DNA from: Clavaria fumosa
Taxonomy: Eukaryota > Basidiomycota > Agaricomycetes > Agaricales > Clavariaceae
Direction of reading: 5' to 3'
Assembly: GCA_951802425.1 (NCBI GenBank)
Contig: OX637803.1
Coordinates: forward strand, 1,674,001-1,738,000
DNA length: 64,000 bases
Part shown: piece by piece, positions 23,001 to 34,820 of the stretch
Layout: the number at the start of each line of letters is the position of its first letter
How positions within the stretch are numbered: the stretch's first letter is position 1
Made by a program: the position numbers and the translations under genes
The notes under the pieces: model-generated
Seen by the model: only the letters and a program-made list of their open reading frames with translations
Database searches by the model: none
What the model was told of the DNA's origin: nothing

Positions 23001-23900
23001 TGACGGGGCAAAGGCACCCAAAAACTAGAGGCATAGGGGCAATGGCACCCAAAACCAGTGGCGTAGGTACAGCTGATGGGGCAACGGCACCCAAAAACTG
23101 GCAGCATAGGTAACGCTGATGGGGCAAAGGCACCCGAAGACTAGCGGCGTAGGGGCAAAGGCACCCGAAAACTAGCGGCGTAGGGGCAACGGCACCCGAA
23201 ACCGGCGGCGTAGGAACAGCTGAGGGGGCAACGGCACCCAAAACTGGCCGCATAGGTACAGCTGATGGGGCAATGGCACCCACAATTTTCCCAAACTGCC
23301 CGCACAGGACCTGGCAGCATAGGTACGGCCAACGGGGCAACGGCACCGAGCCTGGCAGCGTAGGTGTACGGCCAACGGGGCAACGGGGCAACGGCACCGA
23401 GCCCGGCAGCGTAGGTGCACCCGACGGGACAAGCACCGACCCCGGCAGCACAGGTGCACCCGATGGGACAACGGCACCCGAAACGGTGAGCCCGGGAGTC
23501 TTGGACAGACCACCCTTCGACACGCCAGAACCTGGCAGCGATAATACGACGAGTGGGGCAACGGCCACCATACCTGATGACCAGGTGCGACCTGCAGAGC
23601 CGAGGACGCTATATTTGAAGACCCTGGAAGACCACTCAGATGTAACGGGGGCAACAAGGAATAACTCAATCATGCGCGTAGTACCACCTGCTGCTCCTCC
23701 AGGCCATGTGCTCAACGAGAGAGTGCCGGTAACCCGGTGGCGATGGTGCAGCAGCTGGCCAACGGCTGCTCCTGACGAACCTGGAACCCTCATCAGAACA
23801 CCTCCAACAAACCAGGACCTGGCAGCGCAGGTGCGTCCAACGGGGCCGAGGCTGCTTTACTTGAAGACCCGTGGTAGCCGCAAGTGCAACCAGCAGGGCT
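20100..23900. repeat. GC-rich compound minisatellite
   Basis: From about 20.2 to 21.7 kb, degenerate units of roughly 100-150 bp share ctggataagtccaggggcag-like and gcaggagcgccgggatgtgg-like cores. From about 21.8 to 23.5 kb the array becomes regular. Subunits of about 31-42 bp, each starting near ggcaccc(a/g)aaa and ending near ggggcaa, alternate in higher-order blocks of about 150 bp. Many subunit lengths are multiples of three, so minus-strand frames stay open for up to 381 codons (21962-23107). No initiating context or domain supports a real protein. Confidence 0.82.
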
Positions 23901-23957
23901 GCTATACCTGAGGATCCACAGTAGCTGTGTCCCTGCAAGGAGCCCAGAGAGAACAGC

Positions 23958-24110
23958 TACGAATTAAGAGTGAGAGTATTATGTCGCACTACTAGTGTTA
24001 CAGGAATGGTAGTGGTAGGAGAGAGAGGAAGTGTGGAATGGGATTATGTTCGAGTTTGTTTGGCTTTGTCCGAGATGTCGGACTCTTACTTTCTGTTTCG
24101 AGTCCGTGCA
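23958..24110. repeat. right part of the second 343-bp repeat
   Basis: 153 bp identical in extent to 18627-18779. Together with 18780-18932 it forms the second repeat unit, lacking the 37-nt middle, which is replaced by about 5.0 kb. Confidence 0.85.
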
Positions 24111-24732
24111 CATGTGGTTCCCACCAAACACACGTCACGGGTTGCCGTCTACAAACACGACATGCCCGCTGGCCCCGCTGCGTCTAGAGGTAAGCGCCCG
24201 AAAGCGACAGCCCCAGCTACGACTAGCAACAAAGACAACACTGGAGAGATACCCCGGATTCACCTCCGGACATACCCACCACCAAAAACATTACAACGAC
24301 CGCAACGACCGCAGAGAACGACGACGCGATCAGCACCACACACGAACCGCCTAAAGACAAAACACGACACCCATGCCTCGGCCAGAGACTCCATCGAACA
24401 ACAAGGAAAAATAACTCGACGCCTCAGAATGCCAAGGACTCTCTACTTTTTACTACCATCCCTCCCCCTCACACAAAACACACGAAACACCTACCGCGAC
24501 GGGGGGGAAAACACTCGAGTCTCGACACACCACCAGAGACACTATCCCAACAAACTAACAGTCAAAAGGAAGGGCTCAAACCTCCCTCCCTCACCTACCC
24601 CGTCAATCCCTCTCTCGGAATTCTCCCCCTCCCCCCAAATAGACAAACCGGAATGGCTAGAAAGGGCACTTGGAACTGCTCAATACTTAGCAGACTCATT
24701 CCCAAGAAACCTACACCTCCCATAACTGAATC
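24111..24732 (+). other. basic, Pro/Thr/Arg-rich open frame, possibly element-derived
   Basis: A frame continuous through the repeat end runs to a stop at 24723-24725. An internal ATG at 24164 begins MPAGPAASRGKRPKATAPAT and the product is strongly basic and Pro/Thr-rich, ending DKPEWLERALGTAQYLADSF. Just after the repeat lies tggttcccacc, which would suit a retroelement primer-binding site if the repeat were an LTR. The frame would then be a gag-like remnant cut off by the PEX12 fragment. This is speculative. No domain was recognised. Confidence 0.25.
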
Positions 24733-25705
24733 TGCTGGTAGACCTCTATAGAAGGGTTGTTTTGTATGCATGAAGCATGGAATTCTTTTGGAGGGGACAC
24801 CCCTAAGCCTTCACCATTTGAGCTTGTTGCCCTAGAACAGTTCTTTGACCTTTTGCATGCAAATATGTCCTATCCTATCGATTCACTACTCGACACATCT
24901 AGTTGAAGCATTGACAAACAATGTAGACCGTTGCACGAAGCTATCCCAGATACTTCCCTCTTGAGAATTATGAATCGACATGAAGAATTCTATACCATCC
25001 TCATGTATTTCATTGAAAAGCACTATTCACAGTAAATTCCTCATCTTACAGTTATCCGCGCTCTTACATTACGACTTAGACGCGTCGTTCGCCGAGCGTT
25101 TGTACAGTTTAAAGTGGAGGCGGAGAGTTGGAGAGAGCGAGGCTTGCTGTCGGGGGGCGGGGCCATTCCCGAAGGAGAGAAATTGCGCAAGCGTGAGACC
25201 AATCAGTCATGGTAATTGCAGAATTTATTTCGTAACGTACTTCGCTCCGACTACCAAGGATAGGTTGGCTTACCTTACCTGCGAGCAAATGCGCATGAGA
25301 TTATCAATTGGGCGGCGGTGTCGTTCCCGATCTTCTGCAGGATAGTGGTAGCCGTCAGGCGCATGCTGTCAGCGGCCAGGTACGAGTTCCGGCCCCAAAG
25401 TCCTCGTTATCCAAAAGCTCACGTACCCCATACAAGGGCTGGCAAGGTCATCCGAGGGGTATTGCTTGAACCACTACCCTTGGTTGAACACGTCGTTGGA
25501 ACTATGGCTGCTGACGTATAACGTCATGTATCCCTTTGACCGCACGCCTAATTACCGGCCATGGATTGGGGTCGACCTGCGTCGCCTCGGTGTAGAGGAT
25601 TTTGAGCCGCGCGAGTTTCACCTTGTCACGAAGTCGCTTACACTCGTTAGCGCCGTGCGAGTGTCACATCGCGGGAGCAAAGGTACATCATTTCCGCCCT
25701 CGTGA
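24733..25705 (+). pseudogene. PEX12 pseudogene (longer, multiply disrupted copy)
   Basis: PEX12-like peptides appear in order but in different frames. They begin at ATG 24777 (MEFFWRGHP, early stop), then PFACKYVLS, SYPRYF, LRIMNRHEEFYTILMYFIEK, and ASFAERLYSLKWRRRV. After these come GGAIPEGEKLRKRETNQS, GLPYLRANAHE, YPWLNTSLELWLLTYNVMYP, and FDRTPNYRPWIGVDLRRLGV. An intron remains between KYVLS and SYPRY, so this arose by DNA duplication rather than reverse transcription. Stops and frameshifts lie in most segments. The RING end is missing. PEX12 is a peroxisomal membrane ubiquitin ligase subunit; an intact copy must be elsewhere if peroxisome import works. Confidence 0.75.
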
Positions 25706-25738
25706 GGTCCTCGCGCTGAGAGATTGACGAGATACGTG

Positions 25739-27067
25739 ATGGGCTTGGTAGCTAGCAGCTGGAGAGAATTGACAACATTAACCTATATTCCAGAGGAGAG
25801 CCATGAGTTGATGGTACAAAAACAGAAAAATGTACTGAAAGATCAGAATGAAGATATCTCATGAGCAGGGGGTGTTACCCCCTGCTTCGACTACATAAGA
25901 ATAAGAGCACGAAGCTCTGCATCATGAGATCGAAGTGGCTGAGGTAGACGTGCCTTTGAGCCGAGGAGTTTGCAGCAGAAAAAGGTGGGCAGAAAAAGGT
26001 TGTGGTTGCGTTTTTGAGCATGCGCGTCACACTGCCACGGACTCACGCCTTCCAATTTTGAAAAGGTTGAAAAGGCTGCTGCATCACAATAATCTCAGTG
26101 CCAGCAAATGAAATATTAAAAGATACAGGACGGAGCCTGTGTTTATATGTGGAAGACTAACCAGTTTAAATATTATTATAAGCGCTTCAGTTGTAACAGG
26201 GAGCAGTGTGAGAGTGGTCGAGCACAGACCGCCTGTCATGTCGAATTCGTCGGCCGGCTCTAGTGCAGCGCGAGCACACCCACCGTCACCCGCACGGATG
26301 CGGACGCATTCATCACCTTCGACAGGGCGAGAGAACGTCCTTGGCTGGCGGCGCCGGGCAAGGGTTGTGAATAGACGTGCTACGCGTTTGATCGTTGAGA
26401 ACGAGACCACTGAGAGAGGAGGAGCCGGCTTTGCCACAATCGCAACTCTGCTGACTTTAGCGCCTATCAACAGCTCCCTGGCACTCCCCCGGCAGTACCG
26501 CTTCCCCGCCTGTATCAATATCCTCTGTACCCGCCATTTATCCTTGGTGGATGGCTGTGGTTAATCTCCTTGTCCACGTCATCGTCGCTCTCCGCGTTGA
26601 GGGACATGTCAATCGCGCCTTGCCGTCAGTATGTCAATCGCGCCTTGCCGTCAGTATTGTTGTCAACCTTGTGTCGGCCTTTCAGTATTTAAAGTGGCAA
26701 ATGATGCGAAATGTCGAATGAGCTGCCCAAAGGAATAGAATAAATGTGGTGGAATGAATAAAAATACGGAGACAGGGGCGAGTGACCCATTGGTTGTGAT
26801 CCACGGGACGGCAGACGTACCTACGTAATTTTGGCAGGGAACTAGAGACTCCCTTGGACCCCTGCTCCGCCTCGTGCTCGGGAGAAGACATGGCAGCGAG
26901 ACACTCTTCGACGGCGACCGAGAACGAGGGAAATCGCCAGGATTATTCGCGTCGACACAGGCCTTGATCTTTGATAACCTGAAGGAAGGAGATGGGTAGG
27001 TGTTGCGCGGGTGCAAGATCAGAAGGTACCATTTTTTGTTCTTCCGCACGTAGTCCCTTTCTGAGAA
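25739..27067. repeat. 1.3-kb tandem repeat, copy 1
   Basis: Begins atgggcttggtagctagcag and runs 1329 bp to the same string of copy 2. It contains a 10-bp perfect stem at 25864-25886, a plus-strand frame (26139-26564) and a minus-strand frame (26663-27049), each kept open in copy 2. Confidence 0.88.
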
Positions 27068-28378
27068 ATGGGCTTGGTGGATAGCAGCTGGAGAGAATTG
27101 ACAACATTAACCTATATTCCAGAGGAGAGCCATGAGTTGATGGTACAAAAACAAAAAATGCACTGAAAGATCAGAATGAAGATATCTCATGAGCAGGGGG
27201 TGTTACCCCCTGCTTCGACAATATAAAGAACAAGAGCACGAAGCTCTGCATCATGAGATCGAAGTGAGTGAGGCGGACGTGCCTTTGAGCCGAGGAGTTT
27301 GCAGCAGAAAAAGGTGGGCAGAAAAAGGTTTGTGGTTGCGTTTAAGCATGCGCGTCACACTGCCACGGACTCACGCCTTGCAATTTTGAAAAGGTTGAAA
27401 AGGCTGCTGCATCACAATAATCTCAGTGCCAGTAAATGAAATATTAAAAGATGCAGGACGGAGCCTGTGTTTGTATGTGGCATTCGCCTTCATGCTTATG
27501 ACTAACCTGTTTAAATATTATAAGCGCTTCAGTTGTAACAGGGAGCAGTGTGAACGTGGTCGAGCACAGACCGCCTGCCATGTCATATCTGTCGACCGGC
27601 TCTAGTGCAGCGCGAGCACATCCACCGTCACCCGCACGGATGCGGACGCGTTCATCACCTTCGACGGGGCGAGAGAACGTCCTTGGCTGGCGGCGCCGGG
27701 TAAGGGTTGTGAATAGACGTGCTACGCGTTTGATCGTCGAGAACGAGACCACTGAGAGAGGAGCCGGAGGAGCCGGCTTTGTCATAATTGCAACTCTGCT
27801 GACTTTAGCGCCTATCAACAGCTCCCTGGCACTCCCCCGGCAGTACCGCTTCCCCACCTGTATCAATATCCTCTGTACCCGCCATTTATCCTTGGTCGAC
27901 GGCTGTTGTTATTCTCCTTGTCCACGTCACCGTCGCTCTCCGCGTTGAGAGATATGTCAATCGCGCCTTGCCGTCAGTATTGTTGTCAACCTTGTGTCGG
28001 CCTTTCAGTCTTTAAAGTGGCAAATGATGCGAAATGTCGAATGAGCTGCCCAAAGGAATAAAATAAATGTGGTGGAATGAATAAAAATACGGAGACAGGG
28101 GTGAGTGACCCATTGGTCGTGATCCACGAGACGGCAGACGTACCTACGTGATTTTGGCAGGGCACTAGAGACTCCTTTGGACCCCTGCTCCGCCTCGTGC
28201 ACGGGAGAAGACACGGCAGCGAGATACTCTTCGACGGCGACCGAGAACCAGGATTATTCGCGTCGACACAGGCCTTGATCTTTGATAACCTGAAGGAAGG
28301 AGATGGGTAGGTGTTGCGCGGGTGCAAGATCAGAAAGTACCATTTTTTGTTCTTCTACGCGTAGTCCCTTTCTGAAAA
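27068..28378. repeat. 1.3-kb tandem repeat, copy 2
   Basis: 1311 bp, very similar to copy 1 throughout. Differences include an added 6 nt in the plus-strand frame and a missing 12 nt in the minus-strand frame, both multiples of three. The hairpin is at 27192-27214. Confidence 0.88.
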
Positions 28379-28808
28379 ATGGGCTGGGTGGCTAGCAGCT
28401 GGAGAGAATTGACAACATTAACCTATATTCCAGAGGAGAGCCATGAGTCGATAGCACAGAAACCGAAAATGCAGTGAATGATCAGAATGAAGATATCTCA
28501 TGAGCAGGGGGTTTACCCCCTGCTTCAACCAGATGTGCAAATACAGATTCGAGCACGAAGCTCTGCATCATGAGATCGAAGTGACTGAGGTGGACGCGCC
28601 TTTGAGCTGAGGAGTTTGCAGCAGAAAAAGGTTGTGGTGGTTGAGTTTGAGCACGCGGGCCACACTGCCACTGACTTGTGCATCGTGGTCTCAAGCCGAA
28701 CAGACCGCTGCATTACAACAAGCAGAAGACCCCAATCGTTTGTTAATCAATAATTTACTCAATAATCTCAGTGCCAGTAAATGAAATATTAAAGGATGCA
28801 GGACGGAG
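28379..28808. repeat. 1.3-kb tandem repeat, copy 3 (truncated)
   Basis: About 430 bp match the start of copies 1 and 2, with more divergence and an insertion around 28700-28760. The match ends at ggacggagcc (28808). The hairpin is kept at 28503-28524 with a 2-nt loop. Confidence 0.82.
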
Positions 28809-28861
28809 CCGAACTTCGAGGACACTGCGGCGTTGCCCCAATTCTAACGACCTTCAAGGGG

Positions 28862-28917
28862 TTGTGAGAATGTTCGTTCGAGACCAAGTTGGTCTCGAAC
28901 GACGAACATTCTCACAA
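28862..28917. repeat. 56-bp near-perfect palindrome
   Basis: The left arm 28862-28887 (ttgtgagaatgttcg, then ttcgagaccaa) is mirrored by 28889-28917 with a single 3-nt insertion and a 1-nt centre. As RNA it would be an uninterrupted hairpin of 26 pairs. Confidence 0.93.
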
Positions 28918-28968
28918 TATGGACAGCCTTCTGGCAGTCTCGAGAGACCTACTCAGACCGACCCTCCA

Positions 28969-29019
28969 TTTGGCTGAGGGCTCATTCATTGGAGTCCAAT
29001 GAATGAGCCCTCCGCCAAA
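28969..29019. repeat. 51-bp palindrome with one mismatch
   Basis: The 25-nt arms 28969-28993 and 28995-29019 match except for one base, around a single central base (attgga g tccaat). Confidence 0.93.
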
Positions 29020-29050
29020 CATACACTGGAGATTTACAGTGGGTGCAGCT

Positions 29051-29086
29051 GGAGTTCACGCGAGGGAGTGGCAACGCGTGAACTCC
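29051..29086. repeat. 12-bp perfect inverted repeat, 12-nt loop
   Basis: ggagttcacgcg at 29051-29062 pairs exactly with cgcgtgaactcc at 29075-29086. It is the third stem-loop within 225 bp. Confidence 0.9.
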
Positions 29087-29404
29087 TACAGAACTATCGC
29101 AGGAGTACTTAAAGGTGAAAGAAGTCTACGAAGTAAGAGTTTAAAGACTACTGTAAACGAATCAAAGTACAATATGAAGAAGGGCGGGAGAACGACGACG
29201 CGGCATGAGGCGCGGATCCGCACAAGCTGGGACGAGGCATCCGGATGTGCTCTTCATCAGAGGTGACTCTAGAAGAGGCCCCTAGCATCAGGCAGGCAGG
29301 CTCGGGGCGGCATCAGGAAACCTGAGCAAAACTATTTTGAACTTGTGTGAGCTTGCACGCGTCAATTACAGCATGTCTCGTCACACTGCCGCTCACTGTA
29401 TCGG
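29087..29404. other. intergenic, upstream of the Rab-like gene
   Basis: About 320 bp without a recognisable gene. It should contain the promoter of the GTPase that starts at 29405. Confidence 0.4.
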
Positions 29405-30298
29405 ATGCCGACTATAAAACTGGTGGTGATTGGGTCCTCTGGTGTCGGTAAGACAAGCTTGAGGAACCAGGTGAGAGACTCCAGTTTGGCTCTGACTTGA
29501 GGTTTTAAATATTCTTCAAAGTATTGCGATGGCTGCCTCACGTCACACTATAGAATAAATCCCGATTTCATGACAAAGATTCTAACGAACCCAGTTATGC
29601 CGGATGGCGAGGACGTGAAGCTACGGATATGGGTGCGTGGTGCTTAGCGCAGGTCGCTGACGGAACTCACCACATCGCGGGCGAACCAGGACACCGCAGG
29701 GGAGGAACGATTTTCACGTGTCTCCAGCATGTACTTTCGCGGTGCCGATGCCATCCTGCTCGTCTTCGATGTGACCCAGCCGCGCACACTAGCAGAGCTG
29801 GGAAAATGGTGGGCTGAGTTTAAGGAGGCACAGCTGCCAGACTCAGAAGGGAAGGGATTCTGCGCCGTCGTCGCTGGTAACAAGGTCGATTTGGTGGACG
29901 GTGATGGCACCAGCGGAGCTGTTTCAGAGGAGGATGCCAAAGTCTTCTTGCATGAGATGATGTCCACAGTGGAGGCATCAAGCTTGCCTGCTCACGAACG
30001 CAGTACGACCGCCCCAATGCCTGACAAGGATCCGCGGCTGTTCTGGACGTCGGCAAAAACGGGTGAGGGGGTCACAGAAATCTTCGAGTACATCGCGAGG
30101 GAGGTGGTGACCAAGTTAGGGCAGGAGGGACCAACTCTTACTGTGCGCCCCTTCATATTCTGTGAAATGCCTTTCGGCGACGGTTCAATGTACTTAATAC
30201 AGCACACTCCAGGGGTAAGTGTTGGCGAGATCATAAACGTAGGGCTCGATAAGGGAGATGGAACACGCGCAAAAGGGTTCAATCAATGTTGCGGCTGA
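29405..30298 (+). CDS. atypical Rab/Ras-like small GTPase
   Basis: Three exons in phase: 29405-29470, 29522-29632 and 29690-30298 (261 aa). G1 is intact (VVIGSSGVGKTSLRN), G3 reads WDTAGEERFSR, G4 is AGNKVDLVDG and G5 is WTSAKTGEG. RGADAILLVFDVTQP and GKWWAEFKEA are Rab-like. Two oddities stand out. The catalytic glutamine after DTAG is glutamate, and the switch I segment (SHYRINPDFMTK) lacks the usual TIG threonine that holds Mg and GTP. The C-terminus is NQCCG, acceptable as a CCX Rab prenylation site. It probably binds nucleotide but may hydrolyse GTP poorly. It could also be an early pseudogene, although the frame is fully open. Confidence 0.75.
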
Positions 30299-30495
30299 GG
30301 TCTGGTTCACCTCAAGGATCTCATCGCCATCAAGCAGAACAGCTAGTCAAGTACGAACTGCTAATTATGTGATCATACCTGGACCTGGGCTGAGAATCTC
30401 ACCCAGACATGACACAGTCTCTGTCTATACACAAGCATCTAAAAGTGTAAGAGACGTTTAGAAAAAAGAAATGCATGCATGACATGCGCCTTCAA

Positions 30496-33124
<2,629 letters not shown>

Positions 33125-33304
33125 CTGTAAATGGTCATAAAAACTGTTTCCTGTACAGAAGAGAGCAAAATACCATTGTGTGGATGACTTTTCAAGGGTG
33201 ATGGGATGAAGAAACGTGTGATGAAAATTGGTAAAGGACAAAGGCGAACACGTTACATAACGTGGCTTACAAATATTCGTCAAAACACGTGATACAGCAA
33301 ACAG

Positions 33305-34455
33305 TCACATGACAACACAAAGCCTACTGAAGATCCTCCGCTTTACCTTTCCATCCGGTTGATCAGTCGGGTAATGCTCTCGCATCTGTCTAAGAAGGTC
33401 CTCAAACACGTTGGAGACATGCCAGTTCCGCTTCGCAGAGGTCTCGTAAAATCGCACGTTCCAGCGTTTTGAGAGCGCTTCGATGGACTCTGCATATACC
33501 TCCCGTTCGTTGTACAGGTCGAGTTTAGTACCAGCAACAACAATGGGGGTTCCCTAAACAATGGTCATTTAAAAACTTATGGCAAGATCACGAGAAACGA
33601 ACGATCTCGCCCCCCTTAACTCGATGTATCTGCTGCCGAAGATTATCCACCTCACGCAAACTAGCTTCCTGTGTCAGACTGGAATTTTCAGGTTAATTAT
33701 TGTCTTGCAGCGCGCATCGAAATCTTGCCTGAATACTAGGACAAAGCCATGGCCAGACTAGATGCCAGTTACGCGCGGCAACAATAGATACTGGGCAGAC
33801 CCACTTCGATGAACACCTCGGAGTAAGGTCAGACATGACCAAAAATAACATAGAAGGTTAGCCTACTTCATTCAAATTGGTGAATTGCTCTGCCCCTGCG
33901 GTCTTCGTACGACACAACATAGGTCAGGCGCAGAGCGAGATCAGAGGGTGATACCAGTGATACCTACATCTGAGAAGGGTAAAAGAAGCGTCGGTAAGCG
34001 ACAGGAATAGAATGCGCTATTGGTGTCTGACCGAGGACTTCAAGCTGTGAAGAGACAATTCATACTGTATGAGTGTCTGAGGGAAAGAAGGAGAGCGTGA
34101 TGGACAGGGTGAAGAGACTTGATATAAACGCAGTGGATAGCGTATGGAAAGGAGAGACGAAAAGAGGAAAGATACAGAGAAAGACATACTTGTGATGCTA
34201 TTCCGTCTACATTAACGATTTTGCGGTAATCCTCTACTTCCTTGAGGTTACACACGCACCAGTATGACCAGACCTAACACGAATGCTTGCCTTGGATCGT
34301 GGGATCATAGTTCTCCACGAACTCGTCACGAATGAATCGAACAGTCAAGGCAGACTTGCCTACACCTCCAGCTGTTGTACTTTTTCAGTTTACAGTCCGT
34401 AGACAAGTGGTTGAATGCCTCTACCTCCGAGCACAACAACATTAAATTTACGCAT
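33305..34455 (-). CDS. Ras-superfamily GTPase of the Rap/Rsr1 type
   Basis: Start [11 protein letters not shown] at 34455. The next exon completes the P-loop ([20 protein letters not shown], then DPTIQ, the effector loop). [18 protein letters not shown], then [12 protein letters not shown] and [20 protein letters not shown] follow, in the order of Rap GTPases. The last exon holds [12 protein letters not shown] and [18 protein letters not shown]. The protein ends RLCVVM, a CaaX box for prenylation, stop at 33305. Rap/Rsr1 proteins mark polarity sites at the plasma membrane. G4 is TKLD rather than NKxD. Two introns have GC donors (CAAG/gcaagc after DPTIQ, TCAG/gcaaga after LVFS). The junction before TAGAEQF is unresolved. 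Confidence 0.86.
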
Positions 34456-34820
34456 GGCTTTTGTGGAATCGTGATGCATCGCGGGTGGTTACCGAGAGCG
34501 CCGTAAAATAGTCGTCAAAAGATCTCGAAATGACCCTGCAGCGCGCCGGTGAATGGGACTGAGCGGGATGCCAAGATCTCAGAAAGCGTACTTGCGTTTG
34601 GCTGAGGTTCAGACGCACAGCGAGATCCAGGTGTCGAGGGGACAGTGCACGCAACGCCCACAGCGGGCGTCAGAATGGCCGAGGCTTTGATAGCATTTTT
34701 GGGTGATTGCGCGCAGACTTTCGATGCGCCCGTGGCCATAGAAGCTCAATGCGGCGGCGCCACCGGGAAAGCACGCCGAAACTCTTTTCCCGTGTGACCG
34801 TCGCGCGCGTGGCAACGACC
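34456..34820. promoter_or_regulatory. divergent intergenic region, Rap-like GTPase / cyclophilin
   Basis: 365 bp between two start codons. Short minus-strand frames here show no domain. It presumably carries both promoters. Confidence 0.4.

Noticed and set aside
21962..23107. 381-codon Cys/Pro-rich protein on the minus strand
   Set aside because: The frame is a by-product of minisatellite units with lengths divisible by three; there is no start context, intron or domain.
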